Positions 7,309 through 15,958 of a stretch of DNA of 44,414 bases are shown here, in pieces. The notes under the pieces are model-generated. The model saw only the letters and a program-made list of their open reading frames with translations. It was not told where the DNA came from and did no database searches. Made by a program: the position numbers and the translations under genes. Within the stretch, counting starts at the first letter, position 1. Each line of letters opens with the position of its first letter. Location of the stretch: NCBI GenBank assembly GCA_003162595.1, contig PMNJ01000345.1:1-44414 (forward strand). The letters run 5' to 3'. The DNA is from Bacteroidales bacterium (GTDB lineage Bacteria; Bacteroidota; Bacteroidia; Bacteroidales; VadinHA17).

Positions 7309-8715
7309 TTAAATGCGAAATTGTTTGTAAGGACCTTTGTATTTTATAACAATTATATTATCAATTGAATCAATTGGTTGCTCGGGTAGATAGATCATCA
7401 AACCCTGAGAATGAACATCTACTTTTAATGGTTTCTTTTCTTTATCCGCAAGTAAATAAGCATTATTAAATTCATTGACAAAATCATTCAGGTAGAGCAT
7501 ATTATCCCCCGGCCACCGGAACAGGTGCAGATACAAAGTATTGGGTTTTGCTGTAATCCCGCTGATACTGTTATTCCATCTTACCGATGGTCCACCGCTT
7601 GTTGTGCCATATATAGCTTCACCATTTACAGAGAGCCAATTTCCTACTTTTTTCAAAATTGCCTGTGCTTTTTCGGGCATTACTCCCTCGCTTGTAGGGC
7701 CGACATTTAAAAGATAATTGCCACCTTTTGATGCTATGTCTACCAGATTAGAGATTACCTCATCTGCACTTTTAAAAGTAGTATCGGTTTTATTATATCC
7801 CCAGCTTCCGTTCAAAGTCATGCAAACTTCAAATGCAGTGCTTTGAGAACCGCCAGGTATTTCCTGTTCCGGAGTCCCATAATCTGCTCCGATGCCTCCC
7901 ATCCGGTTGTTAATAAGGCATTTGGGTTGCCATTTATGGATGGAATCAACCAAAGCTAAAGCCATTTCACGGTTCTGCAATTCATCCGGATCAAATGCCG
8001 GACCAGACCAATCCCACCAGATAATACCAATATCACCATAGTTTGTAAGAAGTTCCTTTACCTGACCTTCGAGATATGCGAAATACTTTTTATAGTCGGC
8101 ATCGCGATTGGGGAACCCATGAAATCCTTCTGGATACTGTTTGGTATGGTAAGTATATTTTACCGGAAACTGAGGATGGTGCCAATCCTTTACTGAATAA
8201 TAAAAGCATAATTTCAATCCCTGTTTTCTGCATTCTTCAGCAAGCGCTTTCATTGGATCCTTCCCATATGGTGTGGCATCTACAATATTATAATTCGTCA
8301 GTTTTGAATCGAACATGCAAAAGCCTTCATGGTGTTTGGCGGTTATGACTATATATTTCATACCTGCTTGTTTTGCCATTGACACCCATTCTTTAGCAAT
8401 AAACCTGACCGGATTAAATTGTTTTGCAAGTTTTTCATATTCCTCACCGGGAATATTGGCACTATATTGTATCCATTCCCCGTAATTTTTTCTCCCATTC
8501 CATTCGCCGGCCGGTACGGAATAAAGTCCCCAATGGATAAACAGACCAAATTTTGCTTCCTGGAACCATTCTAATTTCTTTGACGAATCAATGGCTGAAT
8601 CATTCTTGGCTGATTCGTTTTTTTTAAGGTTACAGGATAATAAACTTACTGAAAGCCAAACACTGATTATAACCAGTTTTAAATATGTTTTATAATTCAT
8701 ATGTTCTATTGTCAT
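7309..8715 (-). CDS. GH29 alpha-L-fucosidase, lipoprotein
   Basis: 468 residues from the upstream ATG, or 463 from the Met at residue 6 (8700), which gives a better signal. The N-terminal hydrophobic stretch ends in the lipobox SLLSC with Cys28, so it should be a lipoprotein. EWFQEAKFGLFIHWGLYSVP and ITAKHHEGFCMFDS are signature blocks of GH29. The nucleophile is expected to be the Asp of IIWWDWSG (about residue 235). The C-terminal part is the usual beta-sandwich. It hydrolyses terminal alpha-L-fucosides, probably at the cell surface or in the periplasm. It follows the clan GH-A enzyme in a run of same-strand genes and precedes the deoxysugar mutarotase, which fits fucose or rhamnose release and use. 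Confidence 0.93.
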   Translation of the reverse strand: MTIEHMNYKTYLKLVIISVWLSVSLLSCNLKKNESAKNDSAIDSSKKLEWFQEAKFGLFIHWGLYSVPAGEWNGRKNYGEWIQYSANIPGEEYEKLAKQFNPVRFIAKEWVSMAKQAGMKYIVITAKHHEGFCMFDSKLTNYNIVDATPYGKDPMKALAEECRKQGLKLCFYYSVKDWHHPQFPVKYTYHTKQYPEGFHGFPNRDADYKKYFAYLEGQVKELLTNYGDIGIIWWDWSGPAFDPDELQNREMALALVDSIHKWQPKCLINNRMGGIGADYGTPEQEIPGGSQSTAFEVCMTLNGSWGYNKTDTTFKSADEVISNLVDIASKGGNYLLNVGPTSEGVMPEKAQAILKKVGNWLSVNGEAIYGTTSGGPSVRWNNSISGITAKPNTLYLHLFRWPGDNMLYLNDFVNEFNNAYLLADKEKKPLKVDVHSQGLMIYLPEQPIDSIDNIIVIKYKGPYKQFRI

Positions 8716-8774
8716 TTTATTTAGTATCAGTTTAACTTATAATCAGTGCCAAAATTATTGTCACTTTAGGATTG

Positions 8775-10562
8775 TTAGTACTTCCATGGACTATTAGGTG
8801 TACCAAAATCTGAAGCCAATGGTCTCTGATTAAATGGCACAATTTTACCGGAATGGACATCTAATAATCGCTTGTTCGTTGCTTTAACGGCTTCCACCAT
8901 TTCCTTATATGGACGGTCATTGCCATCAATAAGTCCAATATTATAGTTCTCCCCATCGCCACGTCCCAATACCGGTTCGTCGCCCCATGCGAACCAATGG
9001 GCACCAAGGAAGCAACCAACCGATGCAGCCTGCTCCATATAATATCGGTATGCTTTCCCACGTTCAATCTGGTCCCTGGCCTGTACCAACCCGGCTCCAA
9101 GTCCGTTGGCCGGCACTCCTATATGGAACTCTCCGATTAAAATCGGGCGCCCGGTATAGCGGTATGACCTGTCAAGTTGCGCCATTGGCTCATACTCATA
9201 TACATTGATGCTGCAAACATCGAATTTCCTTCCTGTGCGGAGCAATGCGTCTGATGTCTCACCACCAAAACGTATTCCTAAATTTATATGATTCGGATCG
9301 TACTTCTTCATCGCAGCAATTGCCATATCAAGATATTTTTCGAATGAATTCATTACAAAATCAACACGACGTTTTGGAGTATCTCCCTTGGCAAGATATT
9401 CTTTGAGTTTATCCTGAATCGGTGCTTTGGGGCCGGCAAGGATCATGTCTACAACTTCACTTTCGCGGCCATCAAAGGCCGGTTCATTGCCCACGAAATA
9501 TCCTATTAAAAGAGGATCGTCCTTTAGTGCCGTACACTGAGTTTTTGCTGCCTCATCAATTACACTGGCAAAGTCTTCTGAATAAACATCAGGAAGACCA
9601 AAGATATTAATTCCCGTTTTCGGCCAGCGCATCATAGCTGTGTATGGTCTTCCCTTACCCCCTGTGGTCATCCCCCATGCCTTGAGGCGAGGAGTGGTTC
9701 TATCGACAACAGTTGCATCTTCCTGACCTCCTGGTCGTCCACTAAAACCTGCACCGGCACCATTAGCACCGGTAGATAGGTAGAGATGTCCGTGCGGATC
9801 AACAAACCACCACTTCCCGTCAATCTCTTCGACGTGGAAAAAGCCGGTAGCTTTCGCTTTGGTATCTTTATACGCGCCATATTCACAATAATTGAATTCA
9901 GCAGCGCTACTTTCCCATGTTTTTTCTTCGTCAGCAAGTTCTTTGGCGAGTTGTTCCTTACTTTTGATTTTCCCAGGCCAGTCGGCCCACTTCCACTGGT
10001 TAAATTCATCAAGTACCGGGGTCTTTTCAAGAAATTCTGATCCCTCATCCTGCTTTGAAAGATGCACCGCCCTTATCTCAACAACAGGCTTATTGATAGG
10101 ATACGGCATTGCAAATCCAAGGTATTCAATATTATTCAGACCTCCGAATGGCCCTGCTATTGAATACCAGAAAGAATTGGTCCGGCGGTTGGTTGCCGAG
10201 GCCAGATCAGTTCCGGTTTTGTCCATGCTTAGAAAATATTTAACAGGTACACAGGCTCTGAACCAGATATTCTGACCAAATGGCTGGATTTTAATACGCC
10301 CGGGTGTTCCATCACTCCTGTAGAGCCATAAACTAAACCTTTGGGGAGAAGTAGTTCTCATATCCATCACCAGATAGGTATAACCTGACCAATCTGACGG
10401 CATTGCCGGATTTAGATCTTTGATTGGGATCTTGAATTCACTGAGTGATCCATTAAATGCAAGTTTCCTGACTTCCTGCGCATTTGATATTGTAGAAAGA
10501 AGTATTATCAACTGTAAGGAAATCAATAAATTTCGCAGATTGGTTTTAAATAGATTGCACAT
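8775..10562 (-). CDS. Secreted clan GH-A glycoside hydrolase (agarase-like)
   Basis: 595 residues with a signal peptide ending near residue 28 (SNAQE). Residues 30-170 look like a beta-sandwich or CBM-like module. From about 245 the protein has DGKWWFVDPHGHLYLSTGAN, a block common in GH50-type and related agarase-like enzymes, followed by a TIM barrel. GYFVGNEPAF places a candidate acid/base at Glu360 and ILIGEFH a candidate nucleophile at Glu478, the arrangement of clan GH-A. The natural substrate cannot be told from sequence; a beta-galactoside or related backbone linkage is plausible. It lies between the DUF5107-TPR gene (36 bp upstream) and a GH29 gene. Assignment to an exact family is uncertain. 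Confidence 0.72.
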   Translation of the reverse strand: MCNLFKTNLRNLLISLQLIILLSTISNAQEVRKLAFNGSLSEFKIPIKDLNPAMPSDWSGYTYLVMDMRTTSPQRFSLWLYRSDGTPGRIKIQPFGQNIWFRACVPVKYFLSMDKTGTDLASATNRRTNSFWYSIAGPFGGLNNIEYLGFAMPYPINKPVVEIRAVHLSKQDEGSEFLEKTPVLDEFNQWKWADWPGKIKSKEQLAKELADEEKTWESSAAEFNYCEYGAYKDTKAKATGFFHVEEIDGKWWFVDPHGHLYLSTGANGAGAGFSGRPGGQEDATVVDRTTPRLKAWGMTTGGKGRPYTAMMRWPKTGINIFGLPDVYSEDFASVIDEAAKTQCTALKDDPLLIGYFVGNEPAFDGRESEVVDMILAGPKAPIQDKLKEYLAKGDTPKRRVDFVMNSFEKYLDMAIAAMKKYDPNHINLGIRFGGETSDALLRTGRKFDVCSINVYEYEPMAQLDRSYRYTGRPILIGEFHIGVPANGLGAGLVQARDQIERGKAYRYYMEQAASVGCFLGAHWFAWGDEPVLGRGDGENYNIGLIDGNDRPYKEMVEAVKATNKRLLDVHSGKIVPFNQRPLASDFGTPNSPWKY

Positions 10563-10598
10563 AATTCATTGTGTTAAGGTTTTTATTAAGTCAAATGG

Positions 10599-13500
10599 TT
10601 AAAGTTGCCCCAGAGAGATTTTAGCCCATAGGTTACTTACTGATAAATCAACAGCTTTTTTCAAGTTTTCCTTTGCCAGATCGCTGCTGCCAAGTCCCGT
10701 ATAACCTAGTCCTTTAAGCAGATAAGCATTTGATAACCTGACATTGTCAGACTCGTGTTCTCCGAACTTGGCAAAGAAATCAACATCGGCGGATGACCCA
10801 TTGTTAATTTGTTTCTCGCCATCTGCAATCAGAGAGTTGAAAATTTCAGCCGCTTCAGCCTTTTTACCAAGCTTAAGACAGCTCATGCCCTGGTAAAAAC
10901 TTATGTAATCCGAACTGCCTGAACCAGGTTCTGCACTTAAAGTAAAATATTTCTTTGCTTCTGATTTACTTCCCATTGCTTCATGGGTAATACCAATAAA
11001 ATAGTTTACCTGAATATTTCTGTTGTTTGATCTGTTTCCGCTTGCTTCTTCTTCAGGTACCTGGCCCAGTATAAAGTTCTCCAACGCTTTCTGATAATTT
11101 TTTTCTTCCAGATCTTTTAAACCAAGTGTCAGATAAGCGTCAATAATTATATCCCTGACTCTTGAGTTTCCCTCACGGTAATTGAATTGCTTTCCGGCTA
11201 AATATTCTACTGCTTTATCAGCTTTCCCTCCGAGAGTCAGCACTGCGATCTGACTTGCAAATGCGTTGTCACGTTTACTGACAATTTCATTCTTCCCTTC
11301 AAATAATTTGAGTCTTTTTTCAATGGGTGCATTGCTCATCGCATACAGATCTTCAAGCTCTTCATAATAAATTGGCTCATCTTTTTTAAGTTCAACTGCC
11401 TTTTCATATTCAGCTATTGCCTTATCTCTGTCGCCCTGGCACTGATAATATCCCCAACCCAGGTTGCGATGGGCGATAGCCATACCGGGATCATATTTCA
11501 CGGCATTTTCCCAATATCCGAGTGCTTTTTCAGGTTGTTTATCGTATAAAATGTTACCCAGATAATAATATGCTTTAGAGTCGGAGGAATTATATTTTAA
11601 AGCTGTTTCGAGTACTCTGATAGTTTCGAGACGGAACGGGAAGCAATAATCAACAGATTGCCCGGACCCGCTTTTGAAGTATTTTTCAGATTCTGCCTTG
11701 TTGCCTTTTTTATCTGAGAGATATCCCAGATAATAAGTTACGATCGGATCTTTTCCATTAAAACGAAGAAGGACATCTCTGGCTTCCTCATCTAATCCGT
11801 CGTTGATATATCCTACCGCAAGTTCAAGGTAATTCTGGTCAAAATCTCTCATTTTAGTTGTTAATGAGGTTAACTCCCTGTCTGAAACCTGGGTGTTGCC
11901 GGATTCTTTAGCTATCAGATATTTTTCGTTGTCTAACCTGAAATCCAGCGGATCAGTTTCAGTAACAGGAGCCAGAGTTGCAGAAGCATCCTTGTAATTT
12001 TTCATTTTTCTCAGGATGGATGCTTTAAGACCGATAGCGCTGTTGTTCCTCGAATTGGTCGTAAGTGACTCATTTATCTCATCCAGAGCCCTGGCAAAAT
12101 TTCCATTTATGGATGATATCCTTGCAAGTTCAAGATATGCTGCCGAATGATAGGCATAATCCCAGGTTGCACGGTAAAGCGTATCGATTGCCTCATCATA
12201 AAGCCCCAAAGCCTTTAATGTAAGCCCCTGAAGATAAAGAGCTTCGCATGTTGAGGGTCGGGTGTAATCTTTGGTTATCCTTTTTATGGCCTTACTAAAA
12301 TAGCTTCTTGCTTTTATGTAATCACCATTTTTAAGATATGTATTACCAACTGCGATATTAGTCCTTATATCGGACGGGTCGCGAAGCAGGGCTTCTTTAT
12401 AGTAATCCATCGGATTTATCGTAGGATTATAAAACTGTTCAATCCTGTTGCCTGTTAAATACAATTCTTCAATAGTGGCAATATTCTTGGGCAATGGAGG
12501 ACTTTCAACTATATCTGGAAGTTTTTCCTCGTACTTTTGTTCAACTGGTTGATAAGAAACCAGTACTTCGCCTGTTTCCGTATTGACCATTTCGGTGTAG
12601 AGATCCGTCAATTTGTAGATACCATCCATTTTTACTGACTGGGTGAAACCTGCTACAGGAGAAATCTCCAAATTCTTTTCAAAAATAACTTTACCGCTGT
12701 TTTTGAGGATAATTTTTGCTTTACTCACTTTCTGAGTGGAATAATAACCCAGAAATACAGTATTTTTTTCTCTTGATTCAAGATTAACTGCTCCGTTAAG
12801 GTTTGCATATTTGAAACCCTGTATATCTTTAATCGGGTACCAGTACTGTTTAAATGATTTTACTTCATAAGGCTTGATCCAGCTATAGTCAGGCTGATTA
12901 TCGGAAAATGCACCAACCATAATTTCCACATATGGTCCAGCATTCTCGGTCAGTCTGCTTTCAGTCGCCTGGCCGCGAGCACCTGATCCCCATTCCCATA
13001 ATTTTGCTCCTTTGACTATATTATGATCCCCGATATGAACCGTGCCTGTTTCCTTTCCATGATCGTATGCGCCCATAAAATCTTCTTTCAGGTCATAAGC
13101 AAAATATGAGTTTGCGCTAATTGTGTTTTTCCACCAACTTATATCGACACCTTTGGTAAAATCCTGTCCACGGTATACTTCCTTTGAAATAGGCCAGTGG
13201 GTAAAGTCGTTTTTAGCATGATAAGTTGCAAACTGCACACTGGGAGGGAAGATTACCTGATAATCTTTATCTGTATGGGCTGCCACATTGGCCCAATTTA
13301 AAAATGAATGAATATAAGGAGTTGGATTTAGTATTTTGACCTCCGCCTGAAAATAGGATTTCCCCGGAAATGCCGTAATCCCTATGGTCCATCTCATACG
13401 TTGCCGTGGTTCTGTTTCCCCGATCCAAATTGTTTTACTACCGTCCTTATTTTCAACCAGATCATAATCAACGGGTAAAAAGCATGAGGCTCTGTGATGA

Positions 13501-13952
13501 TGGAGTACGCACCATTCAATTCCTCCCGAGACCCAGGCTCCTGTCATCCCTATGTTGGTTGGTTTAACTACATCGTTTTTATAAACGAAATTATAATTAT
13601 CGGTCTTATCTGTTGCATAGTATAACTTCCCACCAATTTCAGGGGTAACACATAGTTTAATATATTCGTTTTCAAGCAATAAAGCTTTCCAGGCCTGATC
13701 TGTTTTTTTGTCGGAAATAACATCGTTTAATGCATATGGATAGATATATCTTGACGCTCCCTGGTAAGACTCATTCTTAAAGAATGCAGGATTTTTGTCT
13801 GGAGGCTCAACCTTATAAGTTGGAATAACCCATTGCTGTTCTGACATAGTAACTTGTGCCATCAGGTGATTCCCGATACAGGTAAAGAACACTGCAAGGA
13901 TAATGAGCTTCGAAAATCCTTTCCGGTAAAAAACACAAAAGTTATCTTTCAT
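10599..13952 (-). CDS. DUF5107 domain protein with C-terminal TPR repeats
   Basis: A 1117-residue exported protein (signal peptide to about residue 33, ending LMAQ). The N-terminal half (about 40-470) has the DUF5107 pattern, including VTPEIGGKLYYATDKT and GGIEWCVLHHHRA, and is likely to adopt an aldose-1-epimerase-like beta-sandwich. From about residue 500 to the end it is a long array of tetratricopeptide helices, with repeats such as AYYYLGNILYDKQPEKALGY and AIAEYEKAVELKKDEP. Such proteins are frequent in polysaccharide utilisation loci of Bacteroidota, but their biochemical role is not established; binding or epimerising released sugars has been suggested by fold. It follows the second GH29 gene by 162 bp. 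Confidence 0.85.
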   Translation of the reverse strand: MKDNFCVFYRKGFSKLIILAVFFTCIGNHLMAQVTMSEQQWVIPTYKVEPPDKNPAFFKNESYQGASRYIYPYALNDVISDKKTDQAWKALLLENEYIKLCVTPEIGGKLYYATDKTDNYNFVYKNDVVKPTNIGMTGAWVSGGIEWCVLHHHRASCFLPVDYDLVENKDGSKTIWIGETEPRQRMRWTIGITAFPGKSYFQAEVKILNPTPYIHSFLNWANVAAHTDKDYQVIFPPSVQFATYHAKNDFTHWPISKEVYRGQDFTKGVDISWWKNTISANSYFAYDLKEDFMGAYDHGKETGTVHIGDHNIVKGAKLWEWGSGARGQATESRLTENAGPYVEIMVGAFSDNQPDYSWIKPYEVKSFKQYWYPIKDIQGFKYANLNGAVNLESREKNTVFLGYYSTQKVSKAKIILKNSGKVIFEKNLEISPVAGFTQSVKMDGIYKLTDLYTEMVNTETGEVLVSYQPVEQKYEEKLPDIVESPPLPKNIATIEELYLTGNRIEQFYNPTINPMDYYKEALLRDPSDIRTNIAVGNTYLKNGDYIKARSYFSKAIKRITKDYTRPSTCEALYLQGLTLKALGLYDEAIDTLYRATWDYAYHSAAYLELARISSINGNFARALDEINESLTTNSRNNSAIGLKASILRKMKNYKDASATLAPVTETDPLDFRLDNEKYLIAKESGNTQVSDRELTSLTTKMRDFDQNYLELAVGYINDGLDEEARDVLLRFNGKDPIVTYYLGYLSDKKGNKAESEKYFKSGSGQSVDYCFPFRLETIRVLETALKYNSSDSKAYYYLGNILYDKQPEKALGYWENAVKYDPGMAIAHRNLGWGYYQCQGDRDKAIAEYEKAVELKKDEPIYYEELEDLYAMSNAPIEKRLKLFEGKNEIVSKRDNAFASQIAVLTLGGKADKAVEYLAGKQFNYREGNSRVRDIIIDAYLTLGLKDLEEKNYQKALENFILGQVPEEEASGNRSNNRNIQVNYFIGITHEAMGSKSEAKKYFTLSAEPGSGSSDYISFYQGMSCLKLGKKAEAAEIFNSLIADGEKQINNGSSADVDFFAKFGEHESDNVRLSNAYLLKGLGYTGLGSSDLAKENLKKAVDLSVSNLWAKISLGQL

Positions 13953-14114
13953 AGAAGTGGTATTTAATTTATTTATCTGAATTAATTAAAATTTAATTTG
14001 AAAAGATTGCTCAGGATATATAATAAGATGCTGAATAAAGAATTTTCCCCAACTACATAATTTAATTTATAGTTGTAATAATAATCGTCAGGGTTAATCA
14101 CAGAATATATCTAT

Positions 14115-15743
14115 TCATTTCCCCGATATTTTTAATACATAAGCATATTGACAAGGTTGCGAAGCAGGTAACTGAACTGTAAGACCCTTCTCATTTTGAA
14201 CCCATTTTAATAAATCTTTTGAACCAAGCATTTGAATATCTCTTATTTCTCCAAACCAGAGCGCTTTTCCTTTATGCAATGATTTTATTGTGACCTCTTT
14301 CCCGGGCCAGGCCATCAGAATGGCATAAATACTTTTGCCCTTGGTTGTAAACCTGATGTCTTCAGCAGTGTATTCTTTTGGCCGGTTGCTTTGATTTCCT
14401 CTTACTTCCTGTACCTTAGTGGGTCCTTCTCCCATAATTTCCCATGGCCGTGTCCCGTGAATGGCCTCGCTGTTTACGGCCATCCATTGCGCCATTTCAT
14501 CAAGGAACTTATAGTAAGCATCAACGATGGTACCATCGGCACGAAGGTTAATATTTAGCAACAGATTCCCATTTTTACTTACTATATCCACCAGTTGTAA
14601 TACTACATCCTTTGTAAGGATGGGGCCTCTTCCCGAATATATGAGATACATGGGATTGATATAGAAAAATCCATCAAGGCCAGTATCAGTTTGCCAGGGA
14701 TATTTTCTTGGTATATCGCTCTGTGCGTTTTCAAGATCCAAAACAAGTGCTTTCTGCTGTTCTTCCGAACGCGATCCTTTAACATTAATTACAATCTCGT
14801 TTTTGCCGTTGTTCCATTTTTGACTTTGATTATAATAATAAGAGGCCATATCCAACCTGCGGAAAGGAAGACCGCCATCGTAATAAATCAGGTCAGGGTG
14901 ATAGTTGTCTATCAGGTCGACCATGCGGTTTATAAGAATCTGTTTAAAAAGTGAATCGGGTTGATCACCGTCATCACCAGGGAAAGGGCCTGAATAGGCT
15001 CCCTGCTTAGATCCTTTATGAGGCTGCCCGTATAAATCCCGCGGATCATACCCTTCCCACCATTTGCCTTTACCATCGGCCTTTGTCATCCATCCATCAT
15101 ATGGAACTCCTTTCAATGGTCCTGTTGTATCGGCCATGCGGGAAATCTCCCAGTATCTCCAGGTGCCTTCCCCATGATTTGAGACACCGAATTTCATGTT
15201 ATTATGTTTTGCAGCATTCTGCCATTCCTTCACTATATCCCTTTTAGGGCCCATATTCACTACATTCCATGGCTGATATTTGGAGTTCCACATATCGAAG
15301 TTATCGTGATGCATAGCCATGGACACAAAATATCGTGCGCCTGCCTTGTAGTAGAGTTTCATTAAAGCTTCGGGATCCCATTTAGCGCACGTGAATAAAG
15401 GAATTAAATCCTTAAACCCAAATTCAGAAGGGTGACCATATTTAATCAGGTGATAAGAGTAAGCGGGTATCAAATCAGGGAACGCCCAATTATTATCCTG
15501 TATATACAGTCGTCTGGGAAACCAGTCCCCGTACTCTGCCACACTGTTCGGACCCCAATGGGCCCAGATTCCAAACTTGGCATCGCGGAACCAATCGGGG
15601 CAATCGTATTGTTGGGAAAGCGATTCCCATGTCGGTTCAAAAGGTCCGGTTTTCGGCAGAAGCGGCTGTGCGGAACTGACAATGGACATTACCACAAAAA
15701 GCATACTGCATAGGCTAATTCGTGTAACAACATTCATTTTCAT
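14115..15743 (-). CDS. GH29-family alpha-L-fucosidase (divergent)
   Basis: 542 residues with a signal peptide cleaved near residue 26 (VSSAQP). DWFRDAKFGIWAHWGPNSV and SMAMHHDNFDMWNS correspond to the GH29 active-site blocks, and LIYYDGGLPF supplies the likely nucleophile Asp289. Insertions around residues 75-110 and 200-260 make it longer than the other GH29 here, indicating a different specificity. GH29 includes alpha-L-fucosidases and some enzymes accepting L-galactose. It begins a gene run with DUF5107-TPR, the clan GH-A enzyme, GH29 and the mutarotase. A third copy of the conserved CGCG leader motif lies about 95 bp upstream. Confidence 0.88.
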   Translation of the reverse strand: MKMNVVTRISLCSMLFVVMSIVSSAQPLLPKTGPFEPTWESLSQQYDCPDWFRDAKFGIWAHWGPNSVAEYGDWFPRRLYIQDNNWAFPDLIPAYSYHLIKYGHPSEFGFKDLIPLFTCAKWDPEALMKLYYKAGARYFVSMAMHHDNFDMWNSKYQPWNVVNMGPKRDIVKEWQNAAKHNNMKFGVSNHGEGTWRYWEISRMADTTGPLKGVPYDGWMTKADGKGKWWEGYDPRDLYGQPHKGSKQGAYSGPFPGDDGDQPDSLFKQILINRMVDLIDNYHPDLIYYDGGLPFRRLDMASYYYNQSQKWNNGKNEIVINVKGSRSEEQQKALVLDLENAQSDIPRKYPWQTDTGLDGFFYINPMYLIYSGRGPILTKDVVLQLVDIVSKNGNLLLNINLRADGTIVDAYYKFLDEMAQWMAVNSEAIHGTRPWEIMGEGPTKVQEVRGNQSNRPKEYTAEDIRFTTKGKSIYAILMAWPGKEVTIKSLHKGKALWFGEIRDIQMLGSKDLLKWVQNEKGLTVQLPASQPCQYAYVLKISGK

Positions 15744-15835
15744 AATCTCTTAAATATTAAAATATATAGAATACAATTTAAAAACCTTTTAATAATTCAA
15801 TAACCGGATAACCTGATTACTTATTCTATTTATAG

Positions 15836-15864
15836 CTTTCGCGGTTACTTTAATAATAAAATTA
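15836..15864 (-). promoter_or_regulatory. Promoter/leader motif, partial copy 3 (in front of GH29)
   Basis: On the minus strand a -7-like TAATTTTA (15864-15857) is followed within one base of the same spacing by TTAAAGTAACCGCGAAAG, matching the core of the blocks at 1492-1553 and 32102-32163 with one substitution. Flanking bases are not conserved and no clear TTTG -33 box is seen, so retention of this core suggests functional constraint rather than simple duplication. Confidence 0.5.
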
Positions 15865-15958
15865 ATTAGTTTCCCTCTTTTAAATTTCTTTTCAATATTA
15901 ATTTAATTCAAAAAGGATCCGGGCAGGTCTGTAATCAGCCCTGGAACCTGAAATACAA

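Noticed and set aside
9892..10275. 127-codon plus-strand frame
   Set aside because: It is antisense to the agarase-like enzyme; low-complexity Ser/Leu composition indicates a shadow frame.
14041..14076. CAACTA/TAGTTG inverted repeat in the spacer after the GH29 gene's downstream side
   Set aside because: Only a six-base stem with a long AT loop and no T-tract; not a credible terminator.
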